The position numbers and the translations under genes were made by a program. Shown here one piece after another: positions 1-8,764 of a DNA stretch of 64,000 nt; position 1 is the stretch's first letter, and each line of letters opens with the position of its first letter. Source of the stretch: UBA1858 sp045106935 (GTDB lineage Bacteria > Pseudomonadota > Gammaproteobacteria > UBA4575); the NCBI GenBank assembly GCA_045106935.1, contig JBGCFN010000014.1, positions 1-64,000 of the forward strand. Direction: 5' to 3'. The notes under the pieces were generated by a model that searched no databases, had not been told where the DNA came from, and saw nothing but the letters and a program-made list of their open reading frames with translations.

Positions 1-246
1 TAAGTCATACTCAATGCCGGTACCCACATCAGCTATCCAAGTGCCTGCATAGAAGCCGGCATATTCAATATCCAATCCGCCATTACCAACACCAGAGTCT
101 TGGAAGATACCGCGGAAGATATAGTCAGATAATATTCCTGCATTTCCAGTCACAATTGCATCATCAGCCATTGATGTGGTTGGCGTTAAAATTATAGATG
201 ATGCCACGGCAGCGCATCCTAATAAGCTAGTAATTTTCTTTTCCAT
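1..246 (-). CDS. TorF-family putative porin (5' part only)
   Basis: Only the first 82 codons lie in the window; the gene runs off the left edge. Translation from the ATG at 246 gives a signal peptide with cleavage likely after residue 27 (TSMA|DD). The mature start carries 'LSDYIFRGIFQDSG' followed by 'GGLDIEYAGFYAGTWIADVG'. This pattern (S-x-Y-x-FRG then GG-x-D then GxYAGxW) is typical of the proteobacterial family TIGR02001, called TorF putative porins, which are outer-membrane beta-barrels. In other genomes this family often sits next to glnK-amtB; here those genes are 46 kb away. Divergent from the chemoreceptor gene at 488. The family assignment rests on the N-terminal motif only. Confidence 0.72.
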   Translation of the reverse strand, partial: MEKKITSLLGCAAVASSIILTPTTSMADDAIVTGNAGILSDYIFRGIFQDSGVGNGGLDIEYAGFYAGTWIADVGTGIEYDL

Positions 247-341
247 AGACTATTTCTCCATAAATATGATCTGTTCTAGTGCGTAATTAAGTTCCTATTA
301 CATTACGGCTACTCTGACGTTTACTTTAATAAAAAATATAA

Positions 342-358
342 TGTACATAATTTGTACA
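342..358. promoter_or_regulatory. paired TGTACA repeat in the porin/chemoreceptor divergent region
   Basis: Two TGTACA hexamers, each self-palindromic, are separated by TAATT. They lie about 95 bp upstream of the porin start and 130 bp upstream of the chemoreceptor start. The spacing resembles an operator for a dimeric regulator, but I recognise no specific factor and chance is possible in AT-rich DNA. Confidence 0.25.
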
Positions 359-421
359 AGCATAATGATGGTTATATGGATAAAAGGTAAGAATTGAGAA
401 GAATTACTGTCGAACCAGTTT

Positions 422-448
422 TAAAGAATTTCTGATTTTGGCCGTTAA
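422..448 (+). promoter_or_regulatory. FliA (sigma-28) promoter for the chemoreceptor gene
   Basis: TAAA, then exactly 15 nt, then GCCGTTAA matches the sigma-28 consensus TAAA-N15-GCCGATAA with one substitution. It ends 39 bp before the chemoreceptor ATG, so transcription would start near 455. This places the gene in the late flagellar/chemotaxis regulon. Confidence 0.8.
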
Positions 449-487
449 GTGTACGAAATGTATTTATAACTATAATTATATAATCCC

Positions 488-3412
488 ATGAAAAATATGA
501 AGCTTAGTACAAAAATTACGATGTCAATGTTAGTGGTTGGCATCTTGCCATTATTGATAGCTGGTATCGTTGTTTTGAATACAATGTCTAATTCATTGAA
601 AAGTTCTACCTATAGTCAATTAGAATCAATGCGTTTGAATAAGGCTCAACAAATTGAAGACTATTTTTCAAATATTGAAAATCAGCTAACTACATTGTCA
701 AATAATGTGATGACAAAGGAAGCGATTAACGCTTTCAATTATTCTTTTTTTGCGGATACAGATAAATTCTTAGGTGATTCTTTAAATAATTATAAAGAAT
801 CAGTTGAATCATATTATAAAGAGCAATTTGCTAAAAATTATCAGGTCGTTAATGGCGAAAGTGTCGATTACACAAGCGTCATCCCAACTTCTGAATACGC
901 TATATTTCATCAATACAATTATATTTCAAATTCAGAATTTAACTTGGGCGAAAAAGATAAACTGAATAACTCTAATAATTCACCCATATATGATAATGCA
1001 CATGAAAAATATCATTCTACTTTTAAAGAATTCCAACATAAATTTGGTTATTACGATGTATTTTTAGTTGAACCAGATAATGGGTATATTGTTTATTCAG
1101 TATTTAAAGAATTAGATTATGCGACTAGTCTTATTGATGGGCCCTATAGTAGCAGCGGTATAGCTAAAGCGTTCAAAGCAGCAATGAAAATTAATGAGAG
1201 TAATGTGGTTGTTGCAGAAGATTACTCACCTTATATACCTTCATATAATGCACCTGCATCATTTATGGCCTCACCAATTTATGATGGAGAAAACCTGTTA
1301 GGTGTCTTAATTTTCCAAATGCCGGTCGATAATATTAATTCAGTGACAAATACGATTGATGGTCTGGGCGACACTGGACAAATAACACTGCTAGGTGGCG
1401 ATAAATTAATGCGTAATCAATCAAGGCTGATTGAAAGCTCTACCTTGTTAACAACGAAAGTCGATAATGATTTAGTGCGAAAAGCATTTTCTGGTGAAAG
1501 CGGTGTTAACGAATATATTGACGAAAATGGCCAAAGTGTTTTATCTGCTTATGCACCATTAAATTTGAATACTTATGATTGGGTGATACAAGCCTCTATT
1601 AATAAAGATGAAGCGTTTATAGCCATGGCGTCACTTAAAACCAAGTTGATGCAACTTGCGCTGGGTTTGATAGTTTTAGTATCTGTTTTGGCATTTTTCG
1701 TAATGCGTGGTGTTTCAAAACAATTAGGGGGCGACCCTAGTGAGCTTCTCGATATAGCCGATGACATTGTCAATGGGCGTTTTGAGAGTGCAGCTGCAGA
1801 TGCACATAAGGATGCTAAAGCAGTGGGTGTCTATGCTGGGATGATAAAAATGCAAAAGACATTAAGAGATTCTATTGAAGAAGATAGAGCGAAGACAAGA
1901 AGAATGGAGCGTGCAAAGCAAGCATTAGATAATGTTTCATCAAGTGTTGTTGTTACCAATGTTGATTTAGAAATTATTTATGTAAATCAGCGAGCGATAT
2001 CATTATTTTCAAAATTAGAGTCTGCATTCAAACGCGAACTACCTCATTTTAATGCAAAAAGCTTAATTGGCTCAGATATCGATGTTTTCTTTAAAGAACC
2101 TGGGAAGCAACGTGCTGAGTTTAATGTTTTATCAAGTTCAAGTGTAAGCGACTTCTTGATTGGAGATCATTCGATTAGGATGACATTAAATCCTATTATT
2201 GATGAATTTAACGAGCGTATTGGCACTGTCATAGAGTGGAAAGATATGACTGTAGAAATTGCTGTGGAAAATGAAGTTCAAGCTTTAGTTGAATCTGCAC
2301 TGCATGGTGATTTGAGTCAGCGCATCACATTGGAAAATAAAAATGGATTTACTCGTCGATTAAGTTTGGGGATTAACGAACTAATCGGTGTGTCTGAAGC
2401 CGTTATCAATGACACTATTCGAGTGTTGAGTGCTATATCTCATGGTGATTTGAATGAGAAAATTGAATCAGAATATAAAGGTGCTTTTGGTAAATTAAAA
2501 AATGATGCTAACAGCACAGTTGATAAGTTAACAGAAATTGTTGGTGAAATCAGAAATTCAAGTAATTTAGTGAGTTCAGCGGCTGATGAGATTTCTAATG
2601 GAACAATGAATCTTAGTCACCGTACTGAAGCGCAAGCGGCAAATATTGAAGAAACTTCGGCTAGTATGGAAGAAATGACGAGTTCAGTAAAAAATAATGC
2701 CGATAATTCGAGAAAAGCTAATGAGTTTGCAATTGAAGCCAGTGAGTTAGCAAGTAATAGTGATTCCGTGATGAATGACACCATGACAGCAATGTCAAAA
2801 ATTAATGATGCCAGTGCTAAGATTGCAGATATTATTGGAGTCATTGATGAAATTGCATTTCAAACGAATCTGCTTGCACTTAATGCTGCAGTCGAAGCGG
2901 CACGTGCAGGAGAGCAAGGTAGAGGTTTTGCTGTGGTCGCTACAGAAGTTCGTAATTTAGCGGGTCGAAGTGCTACAGCGGCTAAAGAAATTAAAGAGCT
3001 CATTGAAGACAGTGTGGATAAAGTAGAAGAAGGAAGCACTTTGGTTAATCAATCAGGGCGGACATTAGAATCAATTATATCTAGTATTAAACAGGTTGCT
3101 GAATTAATAGGCGATATTACTTATGCATCAAATGAACAAGCCAATGGAATTGAACAGGTAAACAAAGCTATTAATAGTATGGACGAAGCAACACAAAACA
3201 ACTCAGCACTTGTAGAGCAAGCCTCAGCTGCTGCAGAATCGATGAGTGAACAGAGTAATGAGCTAAGACAACTCGTTAGCTTCTTCAAATATAATGATAG
3301 TCCATCCAGTGCATTAGACGTCTTTTCAACCAACTCATCCATCTCTGATCATCGAGCTGATCTGGAATCAACAGAGATCGAATTCAAGCGAGTGGCGGGA
3401 AATGAGTTTTGA
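488..3412 (+). CDS. methyl-accepting chemotaxis protein with large periplasmic sensor and cytoplasmic PAS
   Basis: A 974-residue chemoreceptor. Order: TM1 about residues 10-30; a long periplasmic region 31-385, larger than a usual double-Cache domain; TM2 about 391-410; HAMP beginning with the 'LGGDPSELL' signature; a PAS-like segment about 475-595 ('SSSVVVTNVDLEIIYVN'); a second HAMP-like linker ('ALHGDLSQRI', 'ISHGDLNEKI'); then the MA signalling domain about 690-950. The conserved hairpin tip 'EIAFQTNLLALNAAVEAARA' begins near residue 788. The C-terminus has no NWETF-type CheR/CheB pentapeptide. It signals to CheA/CheW at the membrane. The ligand cannot be read from sequence, though the Cache-like fold suggests a small organic ligand. 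No other chemotaxis or flagellar gene is in the window; the FliA promoter supports a flagellar role. Confidence 0.95.
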   Translation: MKNMKLSTKITMSMLVVGILPLLIAGIVVLNTMSNSLKSSTYSQLESMRLNKAQQIEDYFSNIENQLTTLSNNVMTKEAINAFNYSFFADTDKFLGDSLNNYKESVESYYKEQFAKNYQVVNGESVDYTSVIPTSEYAIFHQYNYISNSEFNLGEKDKLNNSNNSPIYDNAHEKYHSTFKEFQHKFGYYDVFLVEPDNGYIVYSVFKELDYATSLIDGPYSSSGIAKAFKAAMKINESNVVVAEDYSPYIPSYNAPASFMASPIYDGENLLGVLIFQMPVDNINSVTNTIDGLGDTGQITLLGGDKLMRNQSRLIESSTLLTTKVDNDLVRKAFSGESGVNEYIDENGQSVLSAYAPLNLNTYDWVIQASINKDEAFIAMASLKTKLMQLALGLIVLVSVLAFFVMRGVSKQLGGDPSELLDIADDIVNGRFESAAADAHKDAKAVGVYAGMIKMQKTLRDSIEEDRAKTRRMERAKQALDNVSSSVVVTNVDLEIIYVNQRAISLFSKLESAFKRELPHFNAKSLIGSDIDVFFKEPGKQRAEFNVLSSSSVSDFLIGDHSIRMTLNPIIDEFNERIGTVIEWKDMTVEIAVENEVQALVESALHGDLSQRITLENKNGFTRRLSLGINELIGVSEAVINDTIRVLSAISHGDLNEKIESEYKGAFGKLKNDANSTVDKLTEIVGEIRNSSNLVSSAADEISNGTMNLSHRTEAQAANIEETSASMEEMTSSVKNNADNSRKANEFAIEASELASNSDSVMNDTMTAMSKINDASAKIADIIGVIDEIAFQTNLLALNAAVEAARAGEQGRGFAVVATEVRNLAGRSATAAKEIKELIEDSVDKVEEGSTLVNQSGRTLESIISSIKQVAELIGDITYASNEQANGIEQVNKAINSMDEATQNNSALVEQASAAAESMSEQSNELRQLVSFFKYNDSPSSALDVFSTNSSISDHRADLESTEIEFKRVAGNEF

Positions 3413-3929
3413 ATGCCAAGCTAATATAGTCGACTGGTTCTACATATAATATGTATCTCCATTCTATTATTCTTTAGTCTAGTTCCTCTTCATTGCCAAA
3501 TGTATGCACTTTCGGTATCTGAATGATTAATCATAATCGACTCAATCTTTGATGGATCACTATATAGTGTAAACATGTTTGCACAGAAGAAAGGGATCAG
3601 AACCCTTTGATAATTAACAAATCAACTGAATATTTAGTTTAATCTGTGCAATAGTTTTGAGAATTAAAGTGATATGAATTCTTGTCTCTTTGAATAATCC
3701 CATTAATACTAATCACTCTGCTGTTAGGTGGTGTTTTCTGATCATTTATATGATTTAGATCATATATTGAATGCTAATTTGAATTTAATCTAGGGAGGAA
3801 GTGCAGCCTGTTTTGTCGCTATATTTTCAATCTTGAACTGAGCTGAGAACTCCAGTGGAAAGTAATAGGATGGAGATATTACTCTGATGTTTATTATTTT
3901 ATTGAAGATTAATAAGAAGGATAGCTTTA
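3413..3929. other. 517-bp intergenic region without a gene
   Basis: No reading frame with a credible start longer than about 15 codons on either strand. It holds a 12-bp palindrome CACTATATAGTG (3558-3569), a small hairpin AAAGGG-N7-CCCTTT (3590-3608, no T-run), and the CRP/FNR-like palindrome listed separately. The promoter of the following small gene presumably lies here. Confidence 0.6.
3748..3765. promoter_or_regulatory. CRP/FNR-type palindrome
   Basis: ATATGAT-TTAG-ATCATAT is a perfect 7-bp inverted repeat with a 4-bp spacer. Its core TATGATTTAGATCATA matches the CRP consensus TGTGATCTAGATCACA at 13 of 16 positions and has the TGAT-N4-ATCA geometry of FNR-family sites. It lies 165 bp upstream of the gene at 3930. 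The factor cannot be named. Confidence 0.45.
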
Positions 3930-4265
3930 ATGGATAAATATTGGGAGTTGATAGATCGATTAGATTATAGAAGAAGAAATGTTGAATTGGATGATGTTTC
4001 TTCTGAAAATAAGGTTCAGGAATTGGAGAAAGGCAGTAAGGTAAAGCTTATTTTTGAATCAATTAATGATGATGTTGGTGCGCAGTCCATTGAGTTGCTA
4101 TGGGTTGAGATATTGCTCGTTCAAAATGATAAGTATTTGGGGCAGCTAGAAGATGATCCAACACATATAAATAAGTTGCAAAGAGGTGAGCTAATTGAAT
4201 TTGAGGACTGTCATGTATTTGAGTCAGAATATGTTGATCCGTTTAATTCTAGTATCAAAGTTTAG
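3930..4265 (+). CDS. small DUF2314-like protein of unknown function
   Basis: A 111-residue acidic soluble protein with no signal peptide. The ATG follows AGAAGGA at good spacing. The second half reads 'LLWVEILLVQNDKYLGQLED' then 'DDPTHINKLQRGELIEFED'. This resembles DUF2314, whose core is WVEV - short loop - GxLxNDP - LKxGDxVxF. The resemblance is from memory of the pattern and is only moderately secure. The N-terminus ('RLDYRRRNVELDD') is not recognisable. It stands alone on the plus strand between the chemoreceptor and a convergent flavin reductase, so context gives no function. Confidence 0.7.
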   Translation: MDKYWELIDRLDYRRRNVELDDVSSENKVQELEKGSKVKLIFESINDDVGAQSIELLWVEILLVQNDKYLGQLEDDPTHINKLQRGELIEFEDCHVFESEYVDPFNSSIKV

Positions 4266-4542
4266 TGGCTTTGATTTGCCTGGTTAATTTAGAATTTTTT
4301 AGACCAACTAATCCCTAGTTCAAACTGTTGCATTTCAAGTTCAATTGTTTGTGTCGGGTCAAATGCATTGGCGCCTTCCACGGACTCCTTTAATGCATGC
4401 ATCAGCAAAAAGCTGATTTCACTTATTTCAAATGATATATATCAGGCTAAGTTAAATAAAAAATGAAGCGAATAGCGTTTAGTTTATGGCGCTAGCCTAA
4501 GCGCTGCATAATTAGCTAGCTACCGCTTAAGCTTTGTTGAAA

Positions 4543-5151
4543 CTACATGCCATTATTGAATTTATCATTAAATAGTTGTGTAGTTTCACGCATTGGCTTT
4601 AAAGCGTTGGCATAACCAATTAATATATCTAGAGCCCAGTTAATTCGTGCTTGGTAATATGTGTGAGACTTTGCATTATTGTTTTCTTCGTTTTCATTTA
4701 AGATGCTTTCTACGTGGCGTAGAATTAATTGTTCGGGAATATAACAAATGCGATTATTTTTGTAGCTGCTCATTCTAAGCTCAGCAATAGGGTATGCACC
4801 TCCATCACCTGACGAGACTGACACGAGCAATGCCGGTTTGTGGCCAAGCTCTTTGTTGCTGAAGAGTAAGAAAAAATTCTTCAATCCTGAAGGAACTTGT
4901 CCATGCCATTCAGGTGAAATAATAATGAAGCCATCACATTCAGTCAGGGATTTTTTTATTGGTGTTAACCGTTCAACCCAGGCAGGGTCATTTTCCCAAA
5001 TTGACTGGTCCCAGAGTGGTAGAGGGTTGTTTGCTAATGAGTACTGCCATGTCTCAGTGTGTGAGTCAGCGAGGCAGCCGTTAATATAATTAGCTACTTT
5101 GTCACTCTGTGAGGGGCTGCGATGACTTCCGCTGATAATTCCAATTTTCAT
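4543..5151 (-). CDS. NAD(P)H-dependent FMN reductase family protein
   Basis: A 202-residue flavodoxin-fold protein. The N-terminal 'MKIGIISGSHRSPSQSDKVA' is the phosphate-binding loop of the NADPH-dependent FMN reductase family (GS-x-R-x-x-S-x-S). 'DGFIIISPEWHGQVPSGLKN' is the conserved second flavin-contact segment (usually SPEYNxSxPGxLKN). Such enzymes reduce FMN, quinones or azo compounds with NAD(P)H in the cytoplasm. Substrate is unknown. It lies 48 bp downstream of the hydrolase-OsmC gene on the same strand, so the two may be co-transcribed in a thiol/electrophile stress context; that link is inference. Confidence 0.88.
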   Translation of the reverse strand: MKIGIISGSHRSPSQSDKVANYINGCLADSHTETWQYSLANNPLPLWDQSIWENDPAWVERLTPIKKSLTECDGFIIISPEWHGQVPSGLKNFFLLFSNKELGHKPALLVSVSSGDGGAYPIAELRMSSYKNNRICYIPEQLILRHVESILNENEENNNAKSHTYYQARINWALDILIGYANALKPMRETTQLFNDKFNNGM

Positions 5152-5199
5152 GTTTATCCTTTATCTGCTTAGTATTTTCTAATCGTATAATTTTATTGA

Positions 5200-6438
5200 T
5201 TAATTGAAGATATAATTAGAGTTAATTTCAAGATGACTTAACAATGTTTTATGCACCGGGCATCGATCCGCTACTTCGATTAAACGATCTCTTTGTTTTT
5301 CATCTAGTTCACCTTCGATTGTAATGACTTTTTCAATGAGTTCTATTTTGCAATTGTCTTTAGCATGCTGGCCACAATCAGTGCTATGAATGCGCGAATG
5401 CTTAAGTTTGACTTCAATATTATCGACTTTCCAGCCTTTGTGATTACAATACATGCGTAAGGTCATTGAAGTGCAGGTGCCTAATGATGAAAGTAATTGT
5501 TCGTAAGGATCAGGCCCTAGATTTTCTCCGCCATGAATCTTGGGTTCATCTGATAACCATTGATGGTCGTCGCTAAACACTTCGCGTAAAAATTTAGTAT
5601 TTGCTTCGCCTATCTTTACTTCGCCTTGTTGCACATTGTTTGCTGCATCGCCTGCAACAGTAATGTAACGAGCTGCCCAAGCTGCGATAGTGTTGGCCAC
5701 ATATTCAGTATCTTCAACACGGCTTAATAAGTGATCTGCTTTATCTAAGGTGATAAAGCTTTTGGGGTGTTTGGCTTCAACAAAAATATGAGTGGCCTCA
5801 TCTATGGAAACTATTTCATCTAAAGGAGAGTGAAGGACTAGTATCGCTTTGCGTAATTTATTGAATTCGGTAGCAGATGAATGAGTATTCAAGTCATCGA
5901 CGAATTGTTTTTTTATTTCATATGAATTGCCTGCAATATTGATTGACAAGGATTCATCTGCAGTTAACTGGTTAACCTTGTCTGGAAAATGCTTAAGAAT
6001 ATGATTGGGTTTTGCTGGTGAGCCAATGGATACCACGGCTTGGCATTCTGGAATAGCTTTTGCTGCATAAAGTGCTGCAGTGCCTCCAAGGCTATGGCCA
6101 ATTAAAAGCTGGGGAGAGCGGTATTTTTCTCCTAGGTAATTGGCGGCGGATACTAAGTCGTCAATATTGCTTGTAAAGTTTGAATTGCTGAAATCGCCTT
6201 CTGAGTCACCAATGCCCATAAAATCAAGTCGCATGACGGCGATACCATGGGAGGCTAAATGACGAGATATGCGTGATGCGGCTGATATATCTTTGCCGCA
6301 TGAAAAGCAATGTGCAAATAATGCAAAATATTTTATCGAGATATCCGGTAACTCGAGTTCTGCAGATAAACTAATGCCGGAACTATTTTCGAACTGAATT
6401 TTCTTTCGTTTAGTCATTCGCATGAAGGGCCACATCAT
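5200..6438 (-). CDS. bifunctional alpha/beta hydrolase-OsmC family protein
   Basis: A 412-residue fusion. Residues about 10-260 form an alpha/beta hydrolase with nucleophile elbow GHSLGG (Ser116), 'RLDFMGIGDSEGDF', an acid in 'HSPLDEIVS' and a histidine in 'LDKADHLLS'. Residues about 275-410 form an OsmC/Ohr-type domain with redox cysteines in 'SLGTCTSMTLRMY' and 'ADRCPVHKTL'. The fusion is a known architecture in Proteobacteria. The OsmC part is expected to reduce organic peroxides through its cysteine pair; the hydrolase substrate is unknown. Three in-frame ATGs occur in the first eight codons; the family usually begins near 'MTKRKKIQFENSSG' (6417), so the true start may be 21 bp inside. 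Confidence 0.92.
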   Translation of the reverse strand: MMWPFMRMTKRKKIQFENSSGISLSAELELPDISIKYFALFAHCFSCGKDISAASRISRHLASHGIAVMRLDFMGIGDSEGDFSNSNFTSNIDDLVSAANYLGEKYRSPQLLIGHSLGGTAALYAAKAIPECQAVVSIGSPAKPNHILKHFPDKVNQLTADESLSINIAGNSYEIKKQFVDDLNTHSSATEFNKLRKAILVLHSPLDEIVSIDEATHIFVEAKHPKSFITLDKADHLLSRVEDTEYVANTIAAWAARYITVAGDAANNVQQGEVKIGEANTKFLREVFSDDHQWLSDEPKIHGGENLGPDPYEQLLSSLGTCTSMTLRMYCNHKGWKVDNIEVKLKHSRIHSTDCGQHAKDNCKIELIEKVITIEGELDEKQRDRLIEVADRCPVHKTLLSHLEINSNYIFN

Positions 6439-6630
6439 TAGTGATATGTCATTATTACTGATATATCGGTAATTTGAAATAAAACTAGGTCATAGTGTTT
6501 AGTTATGGATAGGCTTATTTGATTGGGAATTAAGGAGCTGGTTTAAGAATAATATTTAAAAATTAATGGAATAATTTTCTGGATGTCTGCTAATAGATCT
6601 AATAAATCAGCATGTGATTTCATCAAGCAT

Positions 6631-6662
6631 AAAAAAAGCCCACGACATAACGCGGGCTTTTT
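6631..6662 (-). terminator. rho-independent terminator of the cytochrome lipoprotein gene
   Basis: On the minus strand, GCCCGCG and CGTGGGC pair (one G-U) around a 6-nt loop and are followed by seven T. The paired A/T flanks extend the stem. It sits 21 bp past the stop of the gene at 6683. Confidence 0.88.
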
Positions 6663-6682
6663 ATTAGGTGCAAATGCCAGGA

Positions 6683-8422
6683 TTAAGGCACTACTGAGAA
6701 ATTATTCAGCATGTATTTAGCAATATTGCTAGCACATGTTGCATCACAGTTGCCTTCATTACCTGGCGGCATTTCATCTTGTATATAGGTAGTTAGTGCT
6801 GCTTCATCTAAGCAGTCAACTAAGCCACACATATTATTAACTGGGCCAATAATGAAATCGTAGAAGATAGCGGTGCCTTGCCCCGTGGCGCCGTGGCAAA
6901 CATCACAGTTATTACCCACTGCTTCGTAGGCAACTTTACCTAACTCAAATGGATTTTCTTCATTATCTTCATTGGTTGCAGATACAGTGATAGCGGCTAA
7001 TCCTGTGTAGGCAGGATCGGCACTTGTGATGGTGTTTGATATTTCATAAGCCTGATTAAGATCAAACACAGCATCGTCTATCCCGGTTACGGTCACGGTT
7101 TGTGCTATATCCCAGTTGGTGTTATCAAAGTTTAATGTAGCTTTATCGACTGTTCCTTCAAGAATGTTGCTGCTCGCGACAGCAATTGATACCGGTGCAT
7201 TAGGCATCGATTGAAGCACTACAGTGTATGAGGCTGTACCTCCCGCTTCAGTGGTCATGAGCCCCATGGTGGGTGTGACAAGTACACCTGGGTTGCCTGC
7301 TTCGTTATCAATATTGGTGACTGATACATCCGATGCATCTAAGGCTGAATAATCAGCATCTGCACTAACAGCCGCTGCAGTGACTACCATATAGGTGATC
7401 GGTCCGTCTTGAATTCCATCGTCAACACCGGTGATAGTGACCGTTTTTGCATTAAAGTCTGCATTAGTAAATACCAAGCTTGCCGGTGAAACCGTGCCTT
7501 CAGTGGTATCCATGCTGCTAATACCAATTGTGACATCCGCGGTTGGCATAGTGTCCAGTGAGACTGAGAACGTAGTCGTTGTAGCATTCTCGCTGGTTGT
7601 TAGGCCATTGATAGGTGTGACTGTGATCCCTGCAGGAATAAAGACTTCATTGTCTGTATTTGTCATGGTGACGTCTGCTGGATTAATCCCCATATAGTCA
7701 GTATCGGCAGTGACAACTGGACTCGTGACAGCAGTATATGTTTGTGGTCCATCTATGTCGCCGTCATCAACACCTGTGACTGTGACAGATTGATTGACGC
7801 TCCAGTTAGTGGCATCAAATGTTAATGTGATTAAGTTGGCTGGATTGATAGTGCCTTCAGTAATGTCGTCAATGGCTATATTAATATTTACATCAGCCGT
7901 AGGCTCAGTGTTTAGTCTGACGGAAAATGTCGCGGTGGTCGCATCTTCACTAGTGGAAATATTCGCAGTTGGCTCCACTGTCACGCCTGCGACAGGGGGT
8001 GGCGAAGGAATATTTGGAGTAATCCATGATTCCATCATAAAGACAGCAATATCATGTGCGCATGTACCTGGAGTGCTACCTGAACATGAGGCGGACCCAG
8101 CACCAGGAGGCATGGTTGCCGCAATATCTGCGGCTAAGGTGGCGACATCTGTGCAAGAAGGACATGTGTTTGGAGAAACTGTATTAATGGCTTGGAATGT
8201 ACCACCTTGGCCATCTGCGCCATGACATCCAACACAACCTAACGCAGGTTGCGCGTAAAAATCAGCACCACTTTGTGCCACAGTATTGCCTGGTGGAACC
8301 ACGGTGGTTGGTGTTGAGGTGGTCGTCTCTCCTGAGCTTTCGCCAGACGACTGTCCTCCACAAGCATATAAAGACGCAAGAACAGCTAGTGATAATAAAG
8401 TGACTCGAATTGCATGCAACAT
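6683..8422 (-). CDS. di-cytochrome c lipoprotein with three Calx-beta-like repeats
   Basis: A 579-residue exported lipoprotein. The signal peptide ends in lipobox LYAC (Cys21). A first cytochrome c domain has CVGCH (Cys63, Cys66, His67) and a candidate Met ligand in 'ATMPPGAG'. Three tandem repeats of about 115 residues follow (roughly 146-262, 264-376, 378-490). Each starts '(G)xTVxPxxGLxTSE', contains 'EGT(I/V)xPAxL', 'TVTGVDDG' and ends 'DV(T/S)xTNxDNE', typical of Calx-beta-like adhesion/matrix repeats. A second cytochrome c domain has CDVCH (Cys506, Cys509, His510) and again MPPG. Each heme domain also carries extra cysteine pairs. Likely a membrane-anchored periplasmic or surface electron carrier; the partner is unknown. 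Single gene with its own terminator. Confidence 0.88.
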   Translation of the reverse strand: MLHAIRVTLLSLAVLASLYACGGQSSGESSGETTTSTPTTVVPPGNTVAQSGADFYAQPALGCVGCHGADGQGGTFQAINTVSPNTCPSCTDVATLAADIAATMPPGAGSASCSGSTPGTCAHDIAVFMMESWITPNIPSPPPVAGVTVEPTANISTSEDATTATFSVRLNTEPTADVNINIAIDDITEGTINPANLITLTFDATNWSVNQSVTVTGVDDGDIDGPQTYTAVTSPVVTADTDYMGINPADVTMTNTDNEVFIPAGITVTPINGLTTSENATTTTFSVSLDTMPTADVTIGISSMDTTEGTVSPASLVFTNADFNAKTVTITGVDDGIQDGPITYMVVTAAAVSADADYSALDASDVSVTNIDNEAGNPGVLVTPTMGLMTTEAGGTASYTVVLQSMPNAPVSIAVASSNILEGTVDKATLNFDNTNWDIAQTVTVTGIDDAVFDLNQAYEISNTITSADPAYTGLAAITVSATNEDNEENPFELGKVAYEAVGNNCDVCHGATGQGTAIFYDFIIGPVNNMCGLVDCLDEAALTTYIQDEMPPGNEGNCDATCASNIAKYMLNNFSVVP

Positions 8423-8764
8423 TTTTAACCCCTCATGGTTTTACGCTGTTACCGCGAAATAAAACTAATTTTTATTATTATTGAATCAATGATTGAGATT
8501 CATGCATCTGTATCGACACACAATTAATTTAAAATTATGTGACGCATTCTTGGTAATTTTGATGCCTTAAAACCGGCGGTGCCGATGATCGGTATTTTTT
8601 TACCTACCAATGGAAGAAGAAGTGATTAGGAAGTTGTTGACTTGCAAGCTCTTGACCAGCGTTGACAGATACTTAGTAAAGATAGCTATAAAGTATCAAT
8701 GAAAGTCTAGAATATTGGGGAAGTTAGGCGAAAGGTTAAGTTAGGATGATAAGACATTTATGTA
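8423..8764. other. 342-bp intergenic region without a gene
   Basis: No credible reading frame. It must hold the promoter of the cytochrome gene. Around 8572-8598 is a G+C-rich patch with ACCGGCGG and CCGA-TGA-TCGG followed by a T-run; the stem is only 4 bp, so I do not call it a terminator. Confidence 0.5.

Noticed and set aside
4433..4444. TGATATATATCA palindrome resembling an FNR site
   Set aside because: It lies between two convergent gene ends, where no promoter is expected, in AT-rich DNA.
7431..8225. Long open frames on the plus strand (7431-7697, 7794-8225) opposite the cytochrome lipoprotein gene
   Set aside because: They mirror the Calx-beta repeats; low-complexity Val/Ser/Thr products with no family. 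The minus frame has a lipobox, CXXCH motifs and a terminator.
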